A stretch of 64,000 bases of DNA from Isoetes taiwanensis (Eukaryota; Streptophyta; Lycopodiopsida; Isoetales; Isoetaceae): NCBI GenBank assembly GCA_021234155.1, contig JAJEKV010000064.1, forward strand, positions 3,164,001-3,228,000. The letters run 5' to 3'. A model generated the notes under the pieces. The model did not search any database and was not told the DNA's origin. It saw nothing but the letters and a program-made list of their open reading frames with translations. Below are positions 54,474 to 64,000 of this stretch, piece by piece. Numbering within the stretch: position 1 is the stretch's first letter; each line of letters opens with the position of its first letter. The translations under genes were made by a program, and so were the position numbers.

Positions 54474-56632
54474 GGAATTTCTTGCAGAGGAGCATAACGC
54501 ATAGAGATTTGGCTTTTGCATGTTGTAGCTCTCAAATCGATCAGAAATCCTTGGTAAATTAGGTTTTTATGCACTTCCTTTTCTTTTTCCTTTTTAATTT
54601 GGAAGAGATCTAAATAGCATGCTATTTCCAATGCAGACAAATGATCTTATCATACGGATTCCTTAATATTTCAATATTCTAATGGTTATATTAGCGAAGT
54701 TGGTAAGCATGCACCTATGGTAATTGAATCCTTACAGAGAAGTGGCTGCAAAGCCTTGAACTATTTTATACTGAAAGGGTGCATGTTCAAAACATGGATG
54801 ACTGATGTGGTACATTGCTCTACATAGACCAGTCTATGCAACCTTTATGCAGGTTTCTCTCATACAACTCTGCAATTTAGTACAGATTCTGAAAGATCCA
54901 TGCCTTTCATAGAAGGTTAACATCGTATTGCAGCATGTGGGTGGCATCACTGTTTAAAGGCAAAAATATTAGTGAAGTTTGAGCATGCCAAGTGCTGAAC
55001 CTTCTTATAGTATCTGAAAGCCTTTGCTTTACCTAGCTTCGAATACATCATGATGAAGTATCTCCATTGCGGTGATGATCTTTCAAGCTGGTGGAACACT
55101 AACTTCCTAGTTTTATAGTCACATTCGAAGTGCAGATACTATTGCTGAAAATTCTACCAGATTGGGTTCAATCATAACGTGAATTTTATGCCTTTTCATT
55201 ATGGGGCTGCTTCGCTTTATTAGGTTCTACATGTACTATAGGAGTGGGAATGGTGAATCAGGATGAACAAAGTAATAGGTAAGGAATAAAGAAGCTGCTT
55301 CAAAGCCAAGTACCAGAGATTGTTTATACAGGCATTTGATATCTACAGAGTAGTTATTTAGCTTTCACTGATCAAATAATTATCCAGTCTAGATCAAGAT
55401 TATCTAGCAGAAGGCAATTAAGATTATCTAGCTACAATGTGTCAAAGTCGGTAGCCTCTGCAGTATTCCTATGATGAGGATGATCAAGCGAGTCATTCTT
55501 TCTATATCGAAGCTAATTAAAATACAGAGTTAGTATGTCTCTTGCCCCTTGATATACCACTTGGATACAGCATTTGTCAAAGCCAACACTTAGGCCAGTT
55601 CTAAGGGACATACAGAAATTGTAAATGCAATATCCCTGATCCTTTTCCTAATTTATGATTTTCAGTTTATTTTGCATTTTGTGCAGGTATGTGATATCTT
55701 GGACTTCATCTGCAAAAGTTACAACCATGACGATGAGTATAACAAGGATGGAAGTACTTCATAGCTTTTCTAGCCATTATGAGGCTAGAGTGGGAGTTAT
55801 GATCACAACCTGATGGTAGCTGTAAGGATGGCTTGGTGGATGCAATTTCATGATTTATGGTTATGAATTGATTCTTCCAATTCTGAGGCCTTTTGCCAGA
55901 ACTTTGTAGCAAACCATGGGCACAGATTTCAGAGGTATTTTCCCAGTTGAGATAAGAGTTAACATTTTCTCCCTATTTGTGCCATTTTCTATTATTTGCA
56001 ACAAGCTATAATCAATAAGATGGCCAATAATGATTGCCAACATTCTATTCTGCCACTGCTCTTAATTATGATCAATCCAAGGTTTCTTTAGGATGTCTGT
56101 TCTTGGGCATTATCTCTACAATTGAATCTATTTGGATCTATGACACACATATTCCTTAGTATAATTTTCTTGCTGCAATTGTGGAATAGAGTTTTGATCC
56201 CAGAATTCATCTTGGAGGGCTATATGAAACAGAGCCCAACAATTTAGGTCCAATTTATGGCCATCTATAGTTGCATATAGTATGTTTCCAGGTTAGAAGC
56301 AGCACAAGATGGGATATTTTACATGATGACTTCCAAAATGCTAGAGGCAAATTCATTTATATAGAACATTCAGTTGAGGCAACGACCATTGCCCATATGT
56401 TGGTCATATTTTGATCATCAGTTGATGGAGATGTTGTAGATGTTTAAATTTGGTAAATTACAGGATCACATCTTATAATAATAGTAGATTAAACAGCTTC
56501 TAAGGTGTTACTTTGGAGCAGCATATTTTGGACATGCTAGCTTTGATTCTGCCATAGTTGTTACATGTATTCATTTGATGCTATAATCTGTTGAAATTTA
56601 CACCTCCAATTTGCTCTTAATGTTTTGTTCTT
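54474..56632. other. No recognisable gene
   Basis: About 2.1 kb of mixed A/T-rich sequence. AGATTATCTAGC occurs twice near 55400-55430. No coding frame or repeat of substance. Confidence 0.35.
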
Positions 56633-57080
56633 ATAGGCATATTCACCCCTTATTCCTTAATCTACACCGTACGTAAAGTTCCTCGTTTGTGGGGTACGCA
56701 AGTAGAAAATTTGCTATACTTTATAACAAGATTCGCAAAATACTATAAGATTTCAAGCGGAATACTATATGGTATTGATTTTGTACGTGCAAAATATAAT
56801 TATGAGGGCTCTCGCTGCCCTACGTCACCCCCCGTGTGAATATGCACCCAAACCAAAGGGGGTTTAAGGGGGATTTTAATTTAAATGTGTTGGACCCAAT
56901 GGTTGTGTTAATTAATGTCAATGGTAGTTATGTGTTGGTTGTGTTAATTAATGTCAATGGTAGTTATGTGTTGGTTGTTAATGTCAATGGTTGTTATGTG
57001 TTGGGGGATTTAATTTTTATATGTTGGATGTTAATGGTTTGTGTTGCAAAAAAAATTTTTTGGCCCTTAGGGCCTTAGGG
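56633..57080. mobile_element. Long-armed foldback family, copy D
   Basis: Starts inside the family loop (ATAGGCATATTCACCCCTTA), so the whole left arm is missing. It continues through GTCACCCCCCGTGTGAATAT and CCAAAGGGGGTTTAAGGGGG. The right arm has a duplicated GTTAATTAATGTCAATGGTA segment, and it ends near TTTGGCCCTTAGGGCC. Confidence 0.75.
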
Positions 57081-57250
57081 ACGTCCCGGTGACACAAAAT
57101 TTAATAATTCAAACCAGAAAAAAATTAGAATTCATTTGAGGCTTTCATCACCTGTAGCTTTTGAATTTCATCACATAAGTAAAAGTTACCATAAAGATAG
57201 AGCGGATTGATCCCATTATTCTGAAAGTCATAAAGTTTGCAACACCCATA
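57060..57250. repeat. Flank repeat 2 (pairs with 45430-45656)
   Basis: Same order of landmarks as flank repeat 1, about 90% similar by eye. Confidence 0.8.
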
Positions 57251-57710
57251 CACAAACATTTTTCAACTGGAATTTAACAGCAGCCTTTGGCCTCCATGGA
57301 TTCTTGTGGTGAGAAACCAAAGTGGGAAACTTTTCTGCTTGTTAGCACAAGGATCTAAAAGCCTTGGAATTTGCTTAATAACTGCCTCAAAATCTAAAAA
57401 TGCATGGTAATTTTTTGCAACCTTCATTCGGAATGAGCCATAAAACAATATCCAATAGTGCAATCCTGTATTAATCAACTGGTAGGATCTGAAAGCCTAC
57501 CAAACCCGGCCGAAAAATTGATGTTTTAGCATAGATAACTTAACCAAACATATCCATATTATACACTATCAAAAAGATCTCGGAGAGAGCTTTCCAACGC
57601 AATAAAAATCATCTCAAACAGAGCTTTGGATCAAAAGTTATGATAAGAAATGTGTTGCCGGCGGGAAAACTGCACTACATGCGCCCTTCAAGGCCTTCAT
57701 GTGCCCAATA
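57251..57710. other. No recognisable gene
   Basis: A minus-strand frame (57478-57263) reading FYGSFRMKVAKNYHAFLDFE is weakly coding-like; not supported further. Confidence 0.3.
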
Positions 57711-57850
57711 TGTAGCATTATAACAGGGGTTTTTTTTTGGGATTTTGTACGCTTTTTGGCATGGTTTTCCTATGATTTTAGTGCCGTATTCACTAGTCCA
57801 TACTAAATAGTATTTCTAGAGTGCGGCTTTTTTGAAGCGTTGATTTTTTT
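57711..57850 (-). repeat. Dispersed ~120-bp repeat, copy R4 (inverted)
   Basis: TGTAGCATTATAACAGGGG, GTACGCTTTTTGGCATGG, ATAGTATTTCTAGAGTGC, and then GCGTTGATTTTTTTT, which matches the AAAATCAACG lead of the other copies. Confidence 0.7.
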
Positions 57851-59786
57851 TCAGCTTAAACAATCTAACGGTTCTTATTTTGGCCTCCTCATTATATGCA
57901 TGCAACCAGAGAAGTTCTTTTCTCTGAAAATCTCTTGTTGGTGGTATTCGATTCGTCCTGTTGTGGTGGTATGCTTGATCTTTCTTTTGTGTTTGCTAAC
58001 GATGTGTTAAGTTTTAATCTTATGCAGATATTAGCATGATGTTAATCTTATGTTAATCTTATGCATGGCTTGAGATATTATTTGAAGGAAAAAGGTGCTT
58101 CATTGGGTTGTTATACGTTCTTGCTCGTCATACATCTTCTTTAAACATTCTGAAACCGTTCTTCATATTAGCATGGCAGATGTTATTAATGGACCGCGAG
58201 ATCTTAGGTTTCTCTTTTTGTTTATCAAAACCCCTTATTACACAAAACCGTTCTTGATTAGCATGAGCAGATATTATTATTGGAGACGAGATCTTCGGTT
58301 TTCCTTTTTGTCTTCAACCCCTTAGCTCAAAACTTCTGATCCGGATATTTAGAGGCTGCCATTAGTTTGGATCTCTTGTAAAATGACCTGAGAACCATGA
58401 TTTTCCTCTGATTTCTCTGATTTACCCATGATCTCATGGTATACACCCGCTTTGGTTGAAACCCTAAGAAGATAAAGTGTGCAAAAATCGGCCGTAGCAA
58501 TCAGGCTTCAGAAATCGATCCAGCACTTTGGAACTCTGGCAATACCATAGTCAAATCAGGCTTTTCGAGAACCATGTGGCGGAAGCATTCAATTTGCCAT
58601 CCGCAATGTCGGCCCGTAGCCACGCCATTTCATTTTGCCATCTCCATTGTCGAAGCCCTAACCCTGCCATCTCGAATGTGCAAACCCTAACCCTTATCTA
58701 TTCTTGTTCAAAATTGGAAATGTCAACCTTCCTTTAACCTTGGAGAATTAAAATGTAACCCTTCCTCACAACCTCTACCATATTATTCATATTATTGCTT
58801 GTGTTACTCAGGCCGGGATTCCACTACTCGCAAGTCTATATGCTGACATGGAGCATTGTTCCATCACGGTAGAATTCTTACTGTCTTACTGTCGGTAATT
58901 TCATGTAGTGTTCCATTTAGAAATTTTATGATGTATTTCATGGAGTTTATCTGTGTTTACTGACAAGCATTCAAAACTTCTAAGACTTGCCACTATTGTA
59001 AATCATGGCAATCATCCTTTAATCCCCATTTCCTTGAAAACCAGGGTTTCAAAATTGTCGTTTTCTCGGAAGAATTAAGCTAATGTGCTGGGGTTTTTGC
59101 TCTGGGAGGGTAATGCCCGTCCGTTGAAGAGTGCTTTCCGGCGATTAAAGAAAATGCCACATGGGCAATGTGCCGGACGTAGTGGAATACATGAAAAAAA
59201 TTTATTGTTGACATGGCAGCTAGTGGTTGGGCATGAAATTCGTTGCTACTCTTAAACGGCGGCAGTGGAATCCTGGCCTCATATTATCTTTAAAATTACT
59301 AGTTATTGTCCAAATTACTAGTTATTACTAAAGGTGGTTATTAACAATTCTTTTTTTTTCTTAAAATTGTAGATATTAGTTCAACATCTTACAATGAGGC
59401 GAATGGCACTAAAAGCAGGGTGAGGCCAAGGCTCAACATCCTTAAGCGAGAGTCATGCAAGCGGAAGGCATCATTATGAAATAAATCATCGCACAAGAAC
59501 ATCGGCCAGTGAAGAGGCGCAAATCAACGAAGATGTGCATCATATCTTAAGCCGCTATCCATTCTGAGTGTATTGGTTGCTATAATACTCTTGCCATCTT
59601 CAATGACTTAATAAATTTTAAAATAATATGCTTTTAAAGCATATGCAATTAAATTGCATTATCCTATAATATTATAGTTATTCAGGCTTCTTAACAAGTT
59701 TCCTTTATTTTTGTTATAATGTTAAATATTAGATTTCACATATTGCTACATGTTTTGCATGTTTTTACGCATGTTTGTTTTTTTTA
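57851..59786. other. No recognisable gene; one tandem duplication
   Basis: At 58155-58326 an ~85-90-bp segment (ACCGTTCTTCATATTAGCAT ... CGAGATCTTAGGTTTC ... AACCCCTTA) is followed by a diverged second copy. 58,550-58,700 has repeated GCCATCT/TTTGCCATC phrases. Otherwise mixed sequence. Confidence 0.45.
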
Positions 59787-60181
59787 GGGCCCGAAGGGCC
59801 CAAATTTTTTTTTGGTATAACAACCAATACATAACTACCATTAACATTAATGAACACAACCATTGGATTTAACATATTTAAATTAAAATCCCCCTTAAAC
59901 CCCCTTTGGTTTGGGTGCTTATTCACACGGGGGGACGAGAACCGAGAGCCCTTGTAATTATATTTTCCACGTATAAAATCAACACCATATAGTATTTTGC
60001 TTCAAATCTTATAGTATTTTGCATATGTTGTTATACGGTATACCGATTTGTGTACTTGTATACCCCACAAACGAGGAACTTTATCTACGGTATAGATTAA
60101 GGAATAAGGGTTGAATATGCCTATCCAACAGCTCTCGTTGCCCGGAGTCACCCCCCGTGTGAATAAGCACCCAAACCAAAG
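59787..60181. mobile_element. Long-armed foldback family, copy E
   Basis: Probable terminus GGGCCCGAAGGGCCCAAAT at the left, then the ACAACCAATACATAACTACC arm, CCCCCTTTGGTTTGGGTGC, a loop in reverse orientation, and CACCCCCCGTGTGAATAAGC up to CCAAAG. The right outer arm is replaced by the minisatellite that follows. Confidence 0.75.
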
Positions 60182-60186
60182 AGAGC

Positions 60187-60357
60187 ACCACACACACAAA
60201 AAGAGAGCTTTTGTTGTGAGCCATTGGTTGTTGACCATTATGCACCACACACACACAAAAAGAGGGCTTTTGTTGTGAGCCATTGGTTGTTGACTATTAT
60301 GCACCACACGCACAAAAAAAGGGCTTTTGTTGTGAGCCATTGGTTGTTGACCATTGG
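60187..60357. repeat. Minisatellite, ~59-bp unit, three copies
   Basis: CACCACACACACAAAAAG + GGCTTTTGTTGTGAGCCATT + GGTTGTTGACCATTATG repeated three times with small changes (60187, 60243, 60302). It directly abuts the broken end of foldback copy E. Confidence 0.9.
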
Positions 60358-60370
60358 AAAAAAAAGGCTA

Positions 60371-60510
60371 AAATCAATGGCTCAGAAATGGTGCACTCTA
60401 GATGTACGCATTAGTACATCCATTTGAATACATCATGAAATCATAGGAAAACCTTAGTGAAAAGCGTACAAAAACACAAAGAAAACCCCCTGTTATTATG
60501 CTACATATAT
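60371..60510 (+). repeat. Dispersed ~120-bp repeat, copy R5
   Basis: AAAATCAATGGCTCAGAAAT, GTGCACTCTAGATGTACG, AACCCCCTGTTATTATGC and TACATATATAA. Confidence 0.7.
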
Positions 60511-61054
60511 AATTTTATTTTTGCTGAGTTATAGTGGAAGCTAAGGGCGGGCAATGAAATTTCGCATCTTACACTGCTGCCAAATGTGCCACCTCATTAA
60601 TAGGTAACTTGCTCTTATATGTTCTCTTCAAATGTCTATGTTTGATTGTTGTAGTTGTCATGCTGCCATAAGCTACTTAGATGTTTTTACCAATTTCAAG
60701 CATTTATAACAATTGGATATTATTTTTACCAATTTTGAGTATTTATAACATTTGGATATTGTTTTGTTACAGACATACTTTACTAAATGGTGCTACATGT
60801 GACCTATCACAAGTATGCCTCATTGTCCTTGCATGATGATGCTAAGTGTAACCTTTCACAAATCTCTGTGAATGCCCTTACAAACTTTTACCTTCTGGAA
60901 GTGCTGATCTAGCTTGCAGACATTTGGTCCTAGGAGAACTTACGTTGGGGAATATGCAATGACGTTTATCATGACTCATTAGGGCTTCATGAGGATGGTA
61001 TATACATCAATTTATTGAGCTGGTTGCCTGATATTTTAATGCTAGGTTCTGTAG

Positions 61055-61480
61055 GTGGAAATGAGACAGTTAGAGTCTTTCGAGCTACAAATTGCCGAAC
61101 ACGACAAGCACATTGTTGTCCAGAAGGATGGGCTATCAGGTGATGTGATTGTGAAGTTTACAAAAAATATTAGATTCTATTTTAAGTTCAAGTTAGTGGC
61201 TGTTTAATCCATGTCCCTGATAATAACGTATATGACAGGTAATCTGTCACAAGTCTTTAAACCACTTCATTGTCAAATGCTCTCGACAAACGCGACTTTT
61301 GCTTATGCCAAGTTTATACCACTACAAACACGGGAATTTTTTTTCTTAGGGCTTTTTTGCTTGGGCACTTTGTTCTTTTATCAACAATTAAAGGTTGTAA
61401 AAATCCAAATGGAGTGGCCAAAAAGAAAGAAAAAGCAGCCCCAAAGAAAAAAATTCCCAAGAAGAGTGCAATTTTATGAA
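61055..61480 (+). pseudogene. Exon-like segments of an unknown Lys-rich protein
   Basis: After TCTGTAG, an 85-nt exon (61055-61139) reads VEMRQLESFELQIAEHDKH and IVVQKDGLS before GTGATG. After a gap, GCKNPNGVAKKKEKAAPKKK to PKKSAIL ends in a stop at 61479. The second piece has the look of a basic C-terminal tail. Whether the two belong together is uncertain, and no family is recognised. Flanking 60.5-61.05 kb is intron-like. Confidence 0.35.
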
Positions 61481-61808
61481 TGATATTTTGCTTTCAAGGC
61501 AGGTGAGCCACTCGTTTTTATGGAATACAACATGCTTTTGTCTAACATGTTGAGATTTGTTCATTTAATCTTGTTGAATCAAAAGGTTTGCATTTCTCTA
61601 GGACATCATATTACAATTTTATATTTTTTTTTTCTAAATGAAAGGAAGTGTTTTATATTAAACATAATTAAAACATGTTAAATAATCCCAAAATGCTTGT
61701 AATTCTACTCAAGTTTTTGCTCAAATATGTGAAAATACCAAAAATACTACTGGTCTATGGTAGCTTCATCGTCTATGTATATGCATCTTTGTCGTTTGTC
61801 GTCTTTGA

Positions 61809-62108
61809 TTGTTGGTGATGTTTGGCTATACGCTCTGCATAAATAGGAAGAATGCTGCAAAAGCGAAAAAACGTCATCAATGCCAACTAAAAAAAGGGAG
61901 TCCTGAGTGTCCGTCTGATGATCCTGAGTGTCCGTCTGATGATCCTGAGTGTCCATCTGATGATCCTAAGTGTCCATCTGTGTGGCCATCTGATCCTGAG
62001 TGGCCATCTGATCCTGAGTGTCCATCTGAGGTAATGGGCCACTATCATCAGACAACTGACTTGTATTTTCTACATCATCATTCTCTGCAACATCCATTTT
62101 TTTTATGA
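61809..62108 (+). pseudogene. Open frame over a 21-bp coding repeat
   Basis: A frame of ~99 codons. A short basic start (NAAKAKKRHQCQLKKGS) precedes four PECPSDD-type heptapeptides and three shorter PSDPE/CPSE units. The repeat unit is a multiple of three and stays in frame, unlike the arrays in the first 10 kb, so coding selection in the past is possible. A gene is not proven; the C-terminal His/Phe-rich end looks non-coding. Confidence 0.35.
61898..62033. repeat. Minisatellite, 21-bp unit GATCCTGAGTGTCCGTCTGAT
   Basis: Four good copies at 61898-61980, then variants with GTGGCCATCTGATCCTGAGT. The unit length of 21 is a multiple of three. Confidence 0.9.
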
Positions 62109-62109
62109 A

Positions 62110-62964
62110 GCCCTCCTCGGCTCTTTTTCCAAATACTTGTAGACAAAGCTAGAAGCACTATTTCCTGTTTCCACCATGCCCGTGGACTACATCAGATAAA
62201 ATAAATAACCACATCAGATAAAATAAATAACCTGCTTTTTTATTCTTTTTCTACTGAAATGCATACTTTCCAGGATTTTAATAAAGTCCATGTAGGTGAA
62301 CAAGCTAAACCAGCTAATAGGAAACTTGTTTTTTTTATTCTTTTTTCTCTGATCTGAGGGGCCCAAGAGACCTAGTCGGCGCCGACCACACAAGGAACAG
62401 CCCAAAAAAATTCCCCACATCATACTTACCTATTTGAAATCTAATGAAAGCATACTTGGCATAGAACGGAACAGTTTTAGGAACGGCAAGCCTTAAAGAA
62501 CGAGTACGGCGAGCTCATTGACACGGAACGGAACGGAACGGAAATTTTAAAAAACCACTTGAAATAATCAGAAACATTGAAATCTATCAGAATATGACCT
62601 GCAAACATAATATTTACAACAACAAATTCTTAAAATTCATAAAATGTAGACTGCTTCTTTCTTACAGTATTTCAGAATGGGTTCGTAAATTTTTTTCAAA
62701 ATCACAAAACTTATGCTTAGCGGAGAGAATCTTAGAATTATTATTTGAAACTGATTGGAGAAGAAGATTTAAGGCAAGAGCAGCCAAATGCTATACAAAT
62801 CCCGCTATTCTAAAACGAAATGACAAAATCTTACCTGTTAAAAGATCCTGCGCTGAAATCCTGCTGTAGAAGTGCGGAATCAGAACGGTGTAAGCCTATT
62901 CTAGATCGGTTTTCCCAAATTAGGTCTCCCCAAGAATCGGATGCCTTATTTTTAGGCGGTCAAA
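62110..62964. other. No recognisable gene; (GGAAC)n patch and an AGTCGGCGCCGAC palindrome
   Basis: AGTCGGCGCCGACC at about 62374-62387 recurs at 63725 and, diverged, at 63863. CGGAACGGAACGGAACGGAA is at about 62525-62545. AAAATAAATAACC / CATCAGAT is duplicated near 62195 and 62215. Confidence 0.5.
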
Positions 62965-62967
62965 TTA

Positions 62968-63290
62968 GGGGTGAAAGCATGCTAGGGTGTACCATCTAAA
63001 GTACTTTTTAGGGAGTGCAAAACTACCCAGAAAAGTACCCAGTACTGGGTACTGGGAACTTGCATAAATGCCGCAATAAACAATAAGTTTGAGAGTTAAT
63101 TCATTTATTTTAGTCTTTAATAGTATTGTTATCCTCTAGTTCTATAGATTGACATGTTATTGGCCCTCAATTCAAATTTTTTTTATTGATTTTAATGGAA
63201 AGAAAAAACAGAAAGTACCAGTTTTAAAAGTACCTAGTGTAGGTACTTTTGAGGGTTCCAAAAGTGGTACACCGTAGCATGCTTTTACCC
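62968..63290. mobile_element. PIF/Harbinger (Tourist-like) MITE, 323 bp, TTA-flanked
   Basis: Terminal inverted repeats GGGGTGAAAGCATGCTAGGG...GTGTACCA and TGGTACACCG...TAGCATGCTTTTACCC pair over ~27 bp with few mismatches. The element is flanked by TTA at 62965-62967 and 63291-63293. Subterminal AAAGTAC/GTACTTT motifs are symmetrical, and the centre holds AGTACCCAGTACTGGGTACT. No coding capacity. It depends on a Harbinger transposase elsewhere. Confidence 0.85.
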
Positions 63291-63293
63291 TTA

Positions 63294-64000
63294 GGATATG
63301 GCGTTCTGGCTTCAGAGAACGGCAGAATTTTGGGGCAGAACGCTGCTGAGAACGGCGTTCTTGCCAACAAAGAAAAAACCCTAAATTTGATCAGGAACAC
63401 GGCACACCAGCACGGCAAGCTTCCCAACACGGCGTTCTGCCGTTCTAATGGCATGGAACGCCGTTCTATGCCAACTATGAATGAAAGTATCTCAGGATTT
63501 TAATAAAATATCTTTGATCTAAGGAAAGATCTAAGGACAACGCAAAACAATGCAATAACCTATTTGAAATCTAATGCAATAACCTATTTGAAATCTAATG
63601 AAAGTAATGCTTACCTATTTGCCACAAAGCCGTCATTTGTTCCTTATTTGCTCTGCTCTATAAATGCTTCACGAAATGGGCCTGCAAGAACCGATACAAG
63701 CAAAATGGGTACATCTCTCAAGCCAGTCGGCGCCGACCATTGAAATGCATACAAAGAAAAACACAGAATGGTTCAGCAGATGGTTCTACAGAATGGTTCA
63801 GCAGAAGGTTTTTCAGATGCAAAATGGTTCAGCAAGAACCAATACAAGCAGGTGATTATACAAGTCGGTGCCGACCATTGATTATATGATAAGAAAATAG
63901 CAAATAAATGCTTACCTTATTCAATCCAGTGGACAGAAATGGTAGCAGAAAAGGTTCGACAGAGTGGGGCTGGAACCCAGTCGGTATGTGAGTTCAGTCG
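63294..64000. repeat. GAACGGC-rich and GAATGGTTCAGCAGA repeats
   Basis: 63,300-63,460 has many GAACGGC/GCCGTTC phrases in both orientations. AACCTATTTGAAATCTAATG is repeated at about 63556 and 63578. GAATGGTTCAGCAGA recurs at 63767, 63791 and (as AAATGGTTCAGCA) 63821. AGTCGGCGCCGACCATTGA occurs at 63725 and, changed, at 63863. No gene. Confidence 0.55.

Overview
The window looks like nuclear DNA of a land plant with a large, transposon-rich genome. A Ty3/gypsy chromovirus with a chromodomain, Helitrons with CTAG ends, PIF/Harbinger-, CACTA- and MULE-like remnants and a decayed group-IV CDPK gene all point to plants. GT-AG introns fit a eukaryotic nucleus. Two decayed gene families in the first 11 kb resemble families I associate with ferns, lycophytes and mosses more than with angiosperms, but the species cannot be fixed from sequence alone. 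I see no intact conventional host gene and no rRNA, tRNA or CRISPR. Almost every coding region is broken by stops or frameshifts.

Region 1-11.6 kb is dominated by GC-clamped palindromic repeats, either AAATTGGGC + 4 nt + GCCCAATTT or CCAAATGGC/GCCATTTGG. They form tandem arrays (0.8-1.4, 4.3-4.5, 5.2-5.8, 7.6-8.1 kb), isolated copies (10.3 kb) and a 441-bp foldback (3.35-3.79 kb). Between them lie a decayed transposon-associated gene (1.8-2.6 kb, minus; N-terminal region of the DUF7869-type family), a decayed multi-exon plus-strand gene (5.94-10.22 kb) and a convergent minus-strand small gene (10.59-11.09 kb). The plus-strand gene has a ParB-like NGNHT motif and a motif-I-like methyltransferase segment. 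The arrays sit in the likely promoter, a probable leader intron, an internal intron and the 3' flank of that gene.

Region 11.6-33.2 kb is a set of nested transposons whose layers can be separated by target-site duplications (TSDs). An LTR (TSD GCCAG) is split by a Helitron (A|T site, 12970-33175) that carries exon-like host sequence. The Helitron is split by a 16.4-kb Ty3/gypsy chromovirus (TSD GAAAT, 16141-32567, minus strand). The chromovirus's left LTR is split by a second Helitron (17543-21893). Its right LTR is split by an LTR-type insertion (TSD AGTAA, 28067-32082), which itself contains a further insertion of about 1.2 kb.

Region 33.2-64 kb is a mosaic of non-autonomous elements. It holds a LARD/TRIM-like element with two ~1.09-kb LTRs (34.8-37.3 kb) and five copies of a long-armed foldback family (33.6, 44.6, 51.6, 56.6, 59.8 kb). 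It also holds five copies of a ~120-bp dispersed repeat, a MULE-like transposase scrap (49.2 kb), a CACTA-like end (47.8 kb) and a clean TTA-flanked Harbinger-type MITE (62.97-63.29 kb). A decayed CDPK kinase gene (50.3-50.96 kb), a few orphan exon-like segments and several minisatellites complete it. Coordinates of exons and repeat edges are read by eye; the nested-element boundaries are exact to the base because both flanks could be compared.
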